DNA from: CAZMZW01 sp963802275
Lineage (GTDB): Bacteria; Chloroflexota; Anaerolineae; Anaerolineales; Anaerolineaceae
Assembly (NCBI GenBank): GCA_963802275.1
Contig: CAWDIB010000005.1
Location: forward strand, 1-64,000
DNA: 64,000 nt
Reading direction: 5' to 3'
How positions within the stretch are numbered: the first letter of the stretch is position 1; each line of letters starts with the position of its first letter. The notes below the pieces were generated by a model. It was not told where the DNA came from. It searched no databases and worked only from the letters and a program-made list of their open reading frames with translations. Position numbers and translations under genes: made by a program. Positions 18,305 to 27,713 of this stretch are shown here, in pieces.

Positions 18305-18704
18305 ATTCGACCAGTTTATCGTCGGCCTCGGTCAACTTGTACACTGCTGCCTTAACCACCTTCAAAGGTAGAAGCGCACATTTCAACCGGACAGGACTTA
18401 ATTCAATCCCTAATAAATCCAATACATCCTGCTTGCTAAGCAATTTCACTTCTTCCAGTGTTTTTCCGCGGATGGATTCCAGAAGCAGGTCAGCCGAAGC
18501 TTGCGAAATGGCACAGCCATGTCCACTGAAGACGGCATCTTTGATGCGTTGGTTCTCATCCATCACCAGGTCTACATGGATGAAATCGCCGCAAAGAGGA
18601 TTCTCATCCTCAAAACTGAAATCCTTTTCCTGAAGTTCTCCGCGATGGGCAGGATTCTGATAATGGTCGATGATGATATCGCGATAAAAATCATCCATTG
18701 ACAT
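18303..18704 (-). CDS. sufU: Iron-sulfur assembly scaffold/sulfur acceptor SufU
   Basis: This 133-residue IscU-like protein has the zinc/cluster ligands Cys38 and Asp40 in NPLCGD, Cys63 in GHGCAISQAS and Cys108 in RLKCALLP. The SufU type, as in Gram-positives, has an insert between ligand blocks and receives persulfide from SufS. The length and the gene order next to sufS fit that role. Its ATG touches the last base of sufS, so the two are co-translated. It is the last gene of the suf operon. Confidence 0.93.
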   Translation of the reverse strand: MSMDDFYRDIIIDHYQNPAHRGELQEKDFSFEDENPLCGDFIHVDLVMDENQRIKDAVFSGHGCAISQASADLLLESIRGKTLEEVKLLSKQDVLDLLGIELSPVRLKCALLPLKVVKAAVYKLTEADDKLVE

Positions 18705-19938
18705 CAGCCACCTCTGGAGAATAATTGCTTGAGTTTGTTCAGCGCAATCACCAGTTTATCCACTTCCTCGCGGGTATTGTACAAATAGAAACTGGCCCTG
18801 CTGGAAGACGATAAACCCAGCTTCTGATGCAGGGGCATGGCGCAATGATGCCCGGCGCGGATGGCGATCCCTTCGCTGTCCAGCACCTGGGCGACATCAT
18901 GCGGGTGAATTCCATCCACCGCGAAAGATATGACTCCGCCCTTGTACTCCAGCGTTGGGCCAAGAATTTGCAGCCATTTTGAAATTTCCCAGCACTTCCA
19001 GTGCATAGCTGGTGATGTCTTTTTCATGCTCAGCGATGGCGTCCATGCCAACTTTGCTTAAATACTCCACTGCAGCACCAAATCCAATAACCTCGGCAAT
19101 CGCAGGTGTACCGGCTTCAAACTTATAAGGAATTTCGTTGGTGAAGAAATCCTCGTAGGTCACCTTCTTGATCATATCTCCGCCACCCAGGAATGGGTCC
19201 ATCTTTTCCAGCAGCGTTTCCTGGGCATACAAGGCTCCGATGCCGGTTGGGCCGCACATCTTATGCGCTGAAAAAGCCATGAAATCCACTTCCAGGAAAT
19301 TTGCATCCACTGCAAAATGCGGCACGGATTGCGCCCCATCCACCAGCATCAGCGCCCCTGCCCGGTGAGCCATGTCCGCCATCACTTTGATCGGATTGAT
19401 CGTTCCCAGCACATTGGACATATGAGTGACTGCCACCAATTTGGGTCCTTTTTGAAGCAGCTGCTGATATATCTCCAGATCCAGAATATATTGCCCGGTA
19501 AATGGTATGTATTCAATACGGATGCCCTTTTCCCTGGCCAGCATAAACCAGGGCACCATATTGGAGTGATGTTCCATCTCTGAAAGCAGCACCACATCCC
19601 CTGCATTGAAGGAATTTTCTTCCCCAGGCATGCGCCACCAGGTTGATGGACTCGGTCGTATTGCGGGTAAAAACAATCTGGCGTGGCGACCTTGCGCCAA
19701 TGAAATTGGCAATTCGCAACCGGGCATTTTCATACAAGGCCGTGGCTTCTTCTGCCAGCACATGGATGCCGCGGTGGGTATTGGCATTCGACTGCCGGTA
19801 AAAAGCATTCATGCTTTCAATCACCGCGGTTGGTTTTTGCGAGGTTGCAGCCGAATCCATATAAACAAGTTGTTTTGAGGGGTGAACCTCTCTCGCAAGG
19901 ATGGGAAAATCTGTACGGATGCTTCGCTGGTTGATCAT
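18704..19938 (-). CDS. sufS: Cysteine desulfurase SufS, two frame breaks
   Basis: SufS is the PLP enzyme that takes sulfur from cysteine and hands it to SufU. The reconstruction of about 411 residues shows YMDSAATSQKP at the N-terminus, NTHRGIHVLA, TRNTTESIN, SEMEHHSN, the PLP lysine in FSAHKMCGPTGIGAL and the active-site Cys in RAGHHCAMPL. The frame breaks near 19625 (a G missing from a run of four or five) and near 18968 (an A missing from a run). Both lie in homopolymers and all catalytic residues survive. Since a single cysteine desulfurase is normally essential in a SUF-only organism, sequencing error is the likeliest explanation. Confidence 0.9.
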
Positions 19939-19939
19939 T

Positions 19940-20227
19940 TTAGTAATTCAATAGGGCGCTTGCTTCCTGATGCCCCTTTTTTTTGCGTAAATGGGGTGAG
20001 TGGTGTAAAAACCAAAGGATATGATCCGGAACTTTCCAGCCATCGGTCAGGTAGACATTACCGCGGAACTGTACCGCCACCATCTTGGAATCCACCTGTA
20101 CAACGATTCCTTTTAACCAACCTTTAATACGCTCACTCGCTTTTTCGTGATCACAGAAAGCTTCGACAACATCGCCAACTTGATAGCGGTCATCAAAATC
20201 TGGATTTCTCATGTATGGAACGGTCAT
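19940..20227 (-). CDS. Unknown 95-aa protein inside the suf operon
   Basis: I do not recognise this protein. It contains a short beta-rich, SH3-like stretch, YQVGDVVEAFCDHEKASE then GWLKGIVVQVDSKMVAVQF, which reads like a small barrel binding nucleic acid or protein, followed by a basic tail. It has one cysteine and no signal or membrane segment. It sits between sufD and sufS on the same strand, ending 1 base before sufS starts, so it is part of the operon and translationally linked to sufS. Its position suggests an accessory role in SUF assembly or regulation, but this is inference only. Confidence 0.7.
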   Translation of the reverse strand: MTVPYMRNPDFDDRYQVGDVVEAFCDHEKASERIKGWLKGIVVQVDSKMVAVQFRGNVYLTDGWKVPDHILWFLHHSPHLRKKKGHQEASALLNY

Positions 20228-20285
20228 TCAAATCTCCATTAATAAATCATAATCTATGAATTTTAGCATATTGGCCAAATTTATT

Positions 20286-21605
20286 CTACTCACAAAACAA
20301 TTCTTCCAGCCCGGATTGGATTTTCTTCTCAATTACTTCCCTGATTCTTTCATTCCCGATTCGTTCCAATCCGGAATTGAGGAATCCCTGTGCAATCACC
20401 CGTTTGGCTTCCTTTTCAGGGATGCCACGACTGGCAAGGTAAAAGAGATGCTCGGCATCAATTTCGCCTGTGCTGACCCCATGTGAGCAACGCACATCAT
20501 CGGTTAAGATTTCCAATCCCGGGATGGATTCCACCAATGGGTTGCCGCACAGAATGAGATTCCGGTTCGCCTGGTAGGCATCTGTTTTCACAGCTTCTTT
20601 TTCCACGCGGATCATCCCTTTCCAAATGGAACGGCTGTCATTGGCCATTGCACCATTGAATAACAGGTCGCTGGTTGTTTCCGCTGCGCGGTGTAATTGA
20701 AATGTGTCGAAATCAAGCTGAGTTGGATTTGCATTCAGGCAAATGCCGGTGATTCTTGCTTGCGAATGGGCGCCTGCCAGATCAATCCCAAGAAATGTAC
20801 GGGAATATTTTCCGCCATCCGCATAGACACTCCAGTCCAACCGGCTGTTCTCATGCAATTCAGCCCGCTCATGCAGGAAGGTCCATTGCTGGTCCGGCCA
20901 TGTTTGCAGCTCATTCATTACAAGATATGCATTTTTCTCCATGCGAATTTCCACAACTCCGGCCAACATGCGCGCTGCATCTTTTTTCGACTCATTCCAT
21001 TTAGTAAGGATGGTTGCCGCAGAATCCTCTTCAAGAATAATCATTAAGTGGAAGGTGGATGATTTATTGCTTTGATCATCTTCAATCGTTATGTGAATTG
21101 GAGTTTCAACTTTTTTGCCTTTTACAAGGCGAATCAGTATGCCATCCGCATCCAGCATTTGAGTGAAAGCGGAGAATTTGCTCTCTATCGGTGAAACAAT
21201 TTTTCCAGCTATGCCGGCCAGAAGTTGTGGATGTTTTTCTTCTACTTCCGCCAAACTATTGATGAATATCCCTGTTTTTTCCAATTCATATCTAATATTG
21301 TTTTCCACTTTGTTCGGGTGGTAGTGGATGATGATTTCTTCATCTGTTTTTTCAACATGGATTTTGCAGCTTGACCTGTCTCCTGTTTGTGGCTGAAAGC
21401 GATATTTTTTTGCATTAAATTCTTCGATGGTAGTTTTCCGCCAGGCACGGTCTTTTTTAGTTGGCATGGGAATTTGCCGGTAAACCTCGTATGCCATCAA
21501 CCGACGGGTCAACCCTTCCTTGGTCCTGCTAAGTTGCTGAAAAAGCTCGGGTTCAATCCCAAATGGATTTTCATCAACAAATTGCGGCATTTTTGCATTA
21601 TCCAA
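20286..21605 (-). CDS. sufD: Fe-S assembly scaffold protein SufD
   Basis: The 439-residue protein is the SufB-like partner in the SufBC2D scaffold. It has the right-handed beta-helix core from about residue 130 to 370 and the C-terminal signature DDVRCSHGVSTGEIDAEHLFYLASRGI. The His in CSHG is the residue conserved in SufD for cluster formation at the SufB-SufD interface. The following KRVIAQGFLNSGLE helix is the SufC-binding element. Its start overlaps the end of sufB by 8 bases. Confidence 0.93.
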   Translation of the reverse strand: MDNAKMPQFVDENPFGIEPELFQQLSRTKEGLTRRLMAYEVYRQIPMPTKKDRAWRKTTIEEFNAKKYRFQPQTGDRSSCKIHVEKTDEEIIIHYHPNKVENNIRYELEKTGIFINSLAEVEEKHPQLLAGIAGKIVSPIESKFSAFTQMLDADGILIRLVKGKKVETPIHITIEDDQSNKSSTFHLMIILEEDSAATILTKWNESKKDAARMLAGVVEIRMEKNAYLVMNELQTWPDQQWTFLHERAELHENSRLDWSVYADGGKYSRTFLGIDLAGAHSQARITGICLNANPTQLDFDTFQLHRAAETTSDLLFNGAMANDSRSIWKGMIRVEKEAVKTDAYQANRNLILCGNPLVESIPGLEILTDDVRCSHGVSTGEIDAEHLFYLASRGIPEKEAKRVIAQGFLNSGLERIGNERIREVIEKKIQSGLEELFCE

Positions 21606-23010
21606 CTGAATTCTCCATCTGGTATCGGATCAACCGGTTCATTTCCACCGCATACTCCATCGGCAATTCCTTCACCAATGGTTCAATAAAACCGGAAACG
21701 ACCATGCTGGTGGCTTCTTCATCATTCAATCCGCGGCTTTTAAGATAAAAGAGCTGTTCTTCATCGATCTTGGATACCGAGGCTTCATGTCCCACACTCA
21801 CCCCGCCTTCATTGATTTGAATATCCGGGTAAGTATCAGATCGGGAAAGAGGGTCCAAAATAAGTGCATCACAAGCCATGCTGGCTTTGGCTCCTTTGGC
21901 TCCTTCCTGGACATAGATCAATCCGCGAAAGGAGGACCGTCCTCCTCCGCGGCTGATGGATTTGGAATTGACCTTGCTGGTCGTGTTCGGCGCCAGATGC
22001 AGCATTTTCCCACCTGAATCCTGCTGTTGTCCGCTGCCGGCAAATGCCATCGAAAGGATCTCACCGTGCGCTTTTTCTCCCATCAGGTAACATGCCGGAT
22101 ATTTCATGGTGGCTTTTGAGCCCAGGTTGCAGTCCACCCATTCCATCGTACCGCCCTCATGCACATGTGCACGCTGCGTGACCAGATTAAATACATTGGT
22201 CGACCAATTCTGGATGGTGGTGTATCGCACCCTCGCATCTTTTTTCACAATGATTTCAATGACGCCGCTATGAAAAGAGCTGCGTGAATAGGAGGGCGCG
22301 GTACAGCCTTCCACATAATGCACTTGTGAGCCCTCGTCAGCAATAATAATGCTGCGCTCAAACTGGCCAATGCTGGCTGAATTCAACCGAAAATATGCCT
22401 GCAGCGGCAGGTCCACCTTAAGGCCTTTGGGGATGTAGACAAAAGATCCACCGGACCAAACCGCACTGTTCAAAGCCGCAAACTTATTATCGCCAATCGG
22501 CACTACCTTGCTGAAATGCTCGCGGAATAATTCGGGATGCTGCCGCAAACCCTCCTCGATACTGAGGAATATCACCCCCAATTTTTGCAGCCGTTCCTGC
22601 ACCGAATGGTAGACCATTTCGGATTCGTATTGCGCACCGACTCCCGAAAGAAATTTTTGCTCCGCCTCCGGGATGCCCAGACGGTTAAAAGTATTTTTTA
22701 TCTCTTCAGGCACTTCATCCCAAGTCCGACCTTCCTGCTCTGCCGGACGCACATAATAAAAAAGATCATCCAGATCAAGGTCTTTTAATTCCACTCCCCA
22801 ACCGGGCATCGGCATCTTTTCATATTTTTCGAGAGCCTTCAAACGAAATTCCAGCATCCAGAGTGGTTCTTTTTTGAATGCAGATATTTCCTGCACCACA
22901 TGACGGTTCAAACCCTTCCTGGATTTAAATATATACTTTTCAGGGTCCTTGAAATCAGTCCTGCCCTGCCCAACTTGATTCAAGAAATCAGGTGCTTTTG
23001 GTTGATTCAT
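21598..23010 (-). CDS. sufB: Fe-S assembly scaffold protein SufB
   Basis: The 470-residue protein is SufB, the subunit on which the nascent cluster forms. Hallmarks are VWSGGSFVYIPKGLKVDLPLQ trimmed by YFRLN, HYVEGCTAPSY with the conserved Cys, the glutamate- and Cys-containing beta-helix (TMEWVDCNLGSKATMKYP), and the C-terminal SVGHEASVSKIDEEQLFYL with its SufC-contact helix. Length is typical and the frame is intact. It lies 15 bases after sufC. Confidence 0.96.
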   Translation of the reverse strand: MNQPKAPDFLNQVGQGRTDFKDPEKYIFKSRKGLNRHVVQEISAFKKEPLWMLEFRLKALEKYEKMPMPGWGVELKDLDLDDLFYYVRPAEQEGRTWDEVPEEIKNTFNRLGIPEAEQKFLSGVGAQYESEMVYHSVQERLQKLGVIFLSIEEGLRQHPELFREHFSKVVPIGDNKFAALNSAVWSGGSFVYIPKGLKVDLPLQAYFRLNSASIGQFERSIIIADEGSQVHYVEGCTAPSYSRSSFHSGVIEIIVKKDARVRYTTIQNWSTNVFNLVTQRAHVHEGGTMEWVDCNLGSKATMKYPACYLMGEKAHGEILSMAFAGSGQQQDSGGKMLHLAPNTTSKVNSKSISRGGGRSSFRGLIYVQEGAKGAKASMACDALILDPLSRSDTYPDIQINEGGVSVGHEASVSKIDEEQLFYLKSRGLNDEEATSMVVSGFIEPLVKELPMEYAVEMNRLIRYQMENSVG

Positions 23011-23025
23011 GATATTCTAGGATTT

Positions 23026-23802
23026 TTATCCGTGTTCAGGTATATGATTGCCGCCGCGGATCCAGTCATAACCCTTATCTTCAAGCGTCAGCGCTAATTC
23101 CGCACCTCCGGATTCAACGATGGCGCCGTCAATCATGACATGCACCACATCCGGACGCAAGTAGTTCAACATGCGCTGGTAATGGGTGATGACCAGGATT
23201 CCCAGTCCGGGACCGCGCAACGTATTAATCCCTTCCGAAACAATGCGCAGCGCATCAATATCCAGCCCGGAATCAGTCTCATCCAGGATGGCAAAACGCG
23301 GGTTGAGCATGGCTAATTGAAGGATTTCCACACGCTTTTTTTCACCTCCGGAAAAACCTTCATTCAGGTATCTGCCTGCCATATTTTGGTCCATTTCCAG
23401 CATTTTCATTTTCTCCAGCATTTGCTGGCGGAATTCAGGGATGGGAATGCCTTTGTCATTTGCCTGCCTTCCCTTTCGTTGTGCGTTTATGGCTGTACGT
23501 AAAAAATTTGCCACGGACACTCCCGGTATCGATACAGGATATTGAAAAGCCAGGAATAGTCCTTCCCTTGCCCGCTCCTCTGTTTTTAACCCTAAGAGAT
23601 TCTTTCCATCCAAAAGCACAGTACCACTGGTAACGTGGTAATTTGGGTGCCCCATCAATGTATATGCCAAAGTGGATTTGCCGGTGGCGTTGGGTCCCAT
23701 GATGGCGTGTACCTGTCCTTGCGGAATGCGCAAATTTAACCCTTTGAGGATCTCTTTTCCAGAAACCTGCACATGCAGGTTTTCGATAATTAAATCAGCC
23801 AT
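23026..23802 (-). CDS. sufC: Fe-S assembly ATPase SufC
   Basis: SufC is the ABC-type ATPase that energises the SufBC2D scaffold. The 258-residue protein has Walker A GPNATGKST (residues 36-44), the Q-loop FLAFQYPVSIPGVSV, the signature NEGFSGGEKKR, Walker B FAILDETDSGLDIDAL and the switch His in VITHYQRML. It is the first gene of the operon and is read divergently from the sufR-like regulator. Confidence 0.97.
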   Translation of the reverse strand: MADLIIENLHVQVSGKEILKGLNLRIPQGQVHAIMGPNATGKSTLAYTLMGHPNYHVTSGTVLLDGKNLLGLKTEERAREGLFLAFQYPVSIPGVSVANFLRTAINAQRKGRQANDKGIPIPEFRQQMLEKMKMLEMDQNMAGRYLNEGFSGGEKKRVEILQLAMLNPRFAILDETDSGLDIDALRIVSEGINTLRGPGLGILVITHYQRMLNYLRPDVVHVMIDGAIVESGGAELALTLEDKGYDWIRGGNHIPEHG

Positions 23803-23831
23803 TTATTGTCCTGATATTATGATTTCGCCCA

Positions 23832-23860
23832 AGTATATCACTAGCATCTTGAAAGGTCAA
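23832..23860 (-). promoter_or_regulatory. Promoter of the suf operon
   Basis: On the minus strand TTGACC (23860-23855) and TATACT (23837-23832) are separated by 17 bases, 30 bases upstream of the sufC start. It is divergent from the sufR promoter at 23885. The 24 AT-rich bases between the two -35 elements are the natural place for a SufR operator. Confidence 0.7.
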
Positions 23861-23884
23861 TTTTTATCATAATAATCATTAATA

Positions 23885-23914
23885 TTGACAGACCTGATTG
23901 CCCTATGTTATACT
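23885..23914 (+). promoter_or_regulatory. Promoter of the sufR-like gene
   Basis: TTGACA at 23885-23890 and TATACT at 23909-23914 with an 18-base spacer, 22 bases before the ATG at 23936. This places the transcription start within the short leader, which argues against the in-frame TTG at 23885 as a start codon. Confidence 0.75.
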
Positions 23915-23935
23915 GCCATTCAGGATAAACAATTC

Positions 23936-24544
23936 ATGAAGAGCACCCGCGAAAAAGTATTGGAGGCATTATCTGCCCACCCCAGGTCGACCATAATGGA
24001 TGTAGCCCAATATGTCGGTATTAATGCGATTTCAGTACGTCATCACCTCACCCATCTTCAAGCGGATGGGCTGGTGATAGCCGAAGAGGAACGCCATGGC
24101 ATTGGCCGCCCGCATCTTATCTACCTGCTCACCGAAACCGGTATGGAGCATTTCCCCACCGGTTATATTCGGTTGACGGGCAACCTGCTGAACCATCTTA
24201 AACAATCCCTCAGCCAGGAAAAGTTGAATGAAATGTTCAAAACCATGGCGGAGAAACTTGCATCCGAATACAAGGGTGATTTGGATGGCCTTAATATGGA
24301 ACAAAAACTGGAATTGTTGACTCAGGTGATGGCGAAGGAAGGGTTCGATATCCAATGGAAGCGCAATGGCGGCCGGTATGAAATCCGCGAGATCTCCTGC
24401 CCGTTTCACCAGATAGGTAAACAGCACCCGGAAGTATGCCTATTTGATCGTTCCCTGATCGCCAACATTCTTTCCATTCCCATGGAAAAAATTCAAACCC
24501 AGCATATGACCGATACACTGTGCTCTTTTGTCATCGATCAATAA
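23936..24544 (+). CDS. sufR: SufR-like Fe-S-sensing DeoR/ArsR-type repressor
   Basis: The product of about 202 residues has an N-terminal winged helix (STIMDVAQYVGINAISVRHHLTHLQADGLV, residues about 15-45) and a C-terminal cysteine region CPFHQIGKQHPEVCLFDRS, with a further Cys in DTLCSFVID. SufR repressors bind a [4Fe-4S] cluster through three cysteines in this region and repress the suf operon when clusters are sufficient. Divergent placement next to sufC fits exactly. The ATG at 23936 is chosen because the promoter overlaps the longer reading frame. Confidence 0.87.
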   Translation: MKSTREKVLEALSAHPRSTIMDVAQYVGINAISVRHHLTHLQADGLVIAEEERHGIGRPHLIYLLTETGMEHFPTGYIRLTGNLLNHLKQSLSQEKLNEMFKTMAEKLASEYKGDLDGLNMEQKLELLTQVMAKEGFDIQWKRNGGRYEIREISCPFHQIGKQHPEVCLFDRSLIANILSIPMEKIQTQHMTDTLCSFVIDQ

Positions 24545-24545
24545 T

Positions 24546-24890
24546 ATGTCAGAAGCTGAACTTAATAAACCAGGCTGGCAGGCAGAAGGCTCAAATCCTG
24601 AAACCTGTGAGATTTTGCGCAAAGCATTGCGTGAAGTGCGTGATCCTGAACTGGGTTTGGATATCATCCAGCTGGGTATGGTGCGGGATGTCGAAATGAA
24701 GGGTAACCAGGTTCTCATAAAAATAATCCTTACCACCCCCTTCTGCCCTTATGCAGCCGCCATGCTTGAAGCAGCCCGTTCTAAAGCCTCGCAGGCATTG
24801 AAAATTCCTGTCCAGGTGGAATTGGGGGATGAACCCTGGGATCGCACCATGATGGAAGAAGGCACTGGACTTGACTGGGGTATTTATTGA
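24546..24890 (+). CDS. MIP18/DUF59 family Fe-S assembly factor (SufT-like)
   Basis: The 114-residue protein has the DUF59 core LREVRDPELGLDIIQLGMV and the reactive-Cys segment LTTPFCPYAAAMLEAA. Relatives (SufT, PaaD, MIP18) help mature Fe-S proteins. An N-terminal extension of about 25 residues precedes the domain and the C-terminus ends DEPWDRTMMEEGTGLDWGIY. The ATG lies 1 base after the sufR-like stop codon, so the two are a coupled pair under the sufR promoter. Confidence 0.9.
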   Translation: MSEAELNKPGWQAEGSNPETCEILRKALREVRDPELGLDIIQLGMVRDVEMKGNQVLIKIILTTPFCPYAAAMLEAARSKASQALKIPVQVELGDEPWDRTMMEEGTGLDWGIY

Positions 24891-24929
24891 AACCAGTTTT
24901 ATCCGTTAGCTTTTTAACGAATTCTCCTC

Positions 24930-24971
24930 TTGACAATTATTTAATAGCGTAATATTATCAACCGCTATTAA
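24930..24971 (+). promoter_or_regulatory. Promoter with palindromic operator for the MarR/ABC operon
   Basis: TTGACA (24930-24935) and TATTAT (24953-24958) are spaced by 17 bases. A perfect 9-bp inverted repeat TTAATAGCG (24941-24949) / CGCTATTAA (24963-24971) with a 13-base spacer brackets the -10 element. The geometry fits an operator for the MarR regulator encoded just downstream, so autoregulation is likely. Confidence 0.75.
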
Positions 24972-24991
24972 CAGTTAAGCTGGTTTTACCA

Positions 24992-25438
24992 ATGGACCAA
25001 AACGATAATTTTGTTTCAATTCTTCGCAGCTGGGTTGAGGTGTTTATGCGGCTTTCCATGCGTCAGCTCATGCAATACTCCCGCGAAAGCGGCCTTTCCA
25101 TGCAGCAGATCCGCACCCTCTTTCATATTCATGATTGCCCGCGCGGGATTACAAATATTGGTGAGCACCTCGGCATCACCAAGGCTGCTGCCAGTCAGAT
25201 GATCGACAAAATGGTTGAGCAGCGTTTCATCACCCGTGTTGAAGATCCTCAGGACCGGCGCGGTAAAAGCATCACCCTGACTGAAAAAGGATTGCTTGCC
25301 ATGCAAAAAAGTCTGGAAGCTCGCCAGGGATGGCTGGAAACCCTTGCATCCAGATTCTCACCTGAAGAGGGGGAACAAGTAACCCAATCACTTTCCTTGT
25401 TGGTGGAAAAAGCGCGGCAATTGGAAGATAATTTTTAG
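24992..25438 (+). CDS. MarR-family transcriptional regulator
   Basis: The 148-residue protein is a standard MarR dimer subunit. Its winged helix (LGITKAAASQMIDKMVEQRFITR and the wing VEDPQDRRGKSITLTEKG) is flanked by N- and C-terminal dimerisation helices. MarR proteins release DNA on binding small ligands. It lies 33 bases before a pair of ABC exporter genes and 20 bases after its putative operator, so it probably controls an efflux operon in response to a drug or metabolite. Confidence 0.92.
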   Translation: MDQNDNFVSILRSWVEVFMRLSMRQLMQYSRESGLSMQQIRTLFHIHDCPRGITNIGEHLGITKAAASQMIDKMVEQRFITRVEDPQDRRGKSITLTEKGLLAMQKSLEARQGWLETLASRFSPEEGEQVTQSLSLLVEKARQLEDNF

Positions 25439-25471
25439 CAATTATTAATTGTCATCGGAGAAAAATCTTTC

Positions 25472-27713
25472 ATGCTTCGTTTATTGAAATACCTCAAACC
25501 TTATACTCTCATGTTGCTGGCAGGCATCATCCTGCTCTTTATACAAGCCAATGCAGAACTGGCCTTGCCAGATTACATGTCCCGCATTGTCAATAACGGC
25601 ATCCAAAATGCAGGCATTGATTCCCCCTTGCCAGTCGCCATCCGACAAAGCGAAATGAACAAATTGACCCTTTTCCTGGAAAGCGCAGAAAAGGATGTGG
25701 TTTGGAGACATTACAATCTGATTGATAGACAGTCTGTTGATTATGACAGGTATCTGTTGCAATACCCATCGCTGGCTAAAGAACCAATCCTTGTGATCAA
25801 CTCTGCCTATCAATTGGATTCCAGCCAGTTAACCCCAATCATGGTTAAAGCAGAAGCCACCCTGACCTTCATCCAGCAAGCCGTGGTTGACCCCCAGAAA
25901 AAAGCCGTGCTGGCTTCGGTTCTGGGAATCGAAATTTCAGACCTCCCCACCGGTTCAGATATTTTTACCTTTTTCAGCGGATTACCTGATACAGACTTGG
26001 CTGCATTGAGTGCCGCCATCCAGCAAAACCTTACGGCCATGGGTAACCAATCTCTCAACCAGACCGCTATTTCATTTGTTAAGCAGGAATACACTGCGCT
26101 CGGCGTTAACACCGCTTCACTTCAAACCAGTTATATCCTAAATACCGGTTTGATCATGCTGCTTATCTCCCTGCTGGCCGTGGTCAGTGCCATTGCCGTT
26201 GGTTTTCTATCCTCACGAACCGCTGCCGGCTTCGCCCGTGACTTGCGTAACCGTGTCTTTGAGCGCGTGGAAAGTTTTTCAAGTGCCGAGATGGATAAAT
26301 TCTCCACTGCCTCGCTCATCACCCGCACCACCAACGATGTCAACCAGTTGCAGATTGTGGTGGTGATGATGATGCGCATGATCATTTTTGCCCCCATTAT
26401 GGGTATCGGCAGCATCATCCGTGCCATTGGCAAGAGCACTTCAATGTGGTGGCTGCTTGCCCTGGCAGTCATCGTACTGCTCGGATTGATCGTCGTGATC
26501 TTTTCAATCACCCTGCCGCGCTTCAAGAAAATGCAAAAGCTCATTGACCGCCTCAACCTGGTTTCACGGGAAAATCTCACCGGTATGATGGTCATCCGCG
26601 CCTTCAATATGCAGTCCTTCGAGGAAAAGCGTTTTGATGCTGCCAACCAGGATCTGACCGCCAACAGTCTTTTTGTTAATCGCATCATGGTGCTGATGAT
26701 GCCCATCATGACCATTGTGATGAACGGTCTGTCACTGTTGATCATCTGGGTAGGCGCTCATCAGGTTGCCCAATCCAACATGCAAATCGGTGACATGATG
26801 GCCTTTATGCAATATGCCATGCATATCATGTTCTCTTTCGTGATGACCTCCATTATGTTCTTCATCCTGCCGCGCGCCTCAGTTTCTGCTGACCGCATTG
26901 CCGATGTGCTCGAAACCGAACCAATGATCAAGGACCCTCAACAGCCCGGCAACGTTCCCCGAACCTTTCCATGGCACCATTGAGTTTCGCAATGTCAGCT
27001 TTCGCTACCCCGATGCTGAAAAGGATATTTTGCACGATATCAATTTCACCGCTCATCCCGGGCAGACCACCGCTTTCATCGGCACTACCGGGTCAGGCAA
27101 ATCCACACTGGTCAGCCTCATCCCGCGCTTCTTTGATGTTACAAGTGGGTCTGTACTGATTGATGGCGTGGATATCCGTCAGGTCAGTCAGCAGGATTTA
27201 CGCGAGAAGATAGGTTATGTACCCCAAAAGAGCAATCTTTTTTCCGGCACCATCCACAGTAACCTTTCCTATGCCGATGAGAATGCTGAGGAGGAGCGAC
27301 TGCTGCAAGCAGCCACCACTGCCCAGGCCTCCGGATTCATCCAATCCCTACCGGATGGACTCAACAGTCCCATCGCCCAGGGTGGCTCCAATGTATCCGG
27401 CGGACAGCGCCAGCGCCTGGCCATCGCCCGTGCCCTGGTCAAGAATGCACCCATCTATATCTTTGATGACAGCTTCTCAAACCTCGATTTCAAGACTGAT
27501 GCCATCTTGCGCAAAGCCCTCAAAGAGACCGCCGGCGCCAGCACTCTGCTGATCATCACCCAGCGCATTTCCACCATCATGAATTCCGAGCAGATCATCG
27601 TGCTGGATGAAGGTCGTATCGTCGGTAAGGGTACCCACAAGGATTTGCTGAATACCTGCGATGTATATCGCGGCATCGCCACTGCCCAGCTCAGCCCGGA
27701 GGAATTACTATGA
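25472..27713 (+). CDS. Heterodimeric ABC exporter, subunit with degenerate catalytic site; frameshifted
   Basis: The reconstructed half-transporter of about 747 residues has a membrane domain with a long extracytoplasmic insertion between TM1 and TM2 (residues about 35-220) and a nucleotide-binding domain: Walker A GTTGSGKST, signature NVSGGQRQRLAIARAL and Walker B IYIFDDSFSNLD. The catalytic Glu is replaced by Asp (DD instead of DE), typical of the degenerate half of TM287/288-type exporters. The frame breaks near 26970 (one extra C) just before the NBD. It partners the next gene, which overlaps it by 4 bases. Substrate unknown, probably a drug or lipid. Confidence 0.9.
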
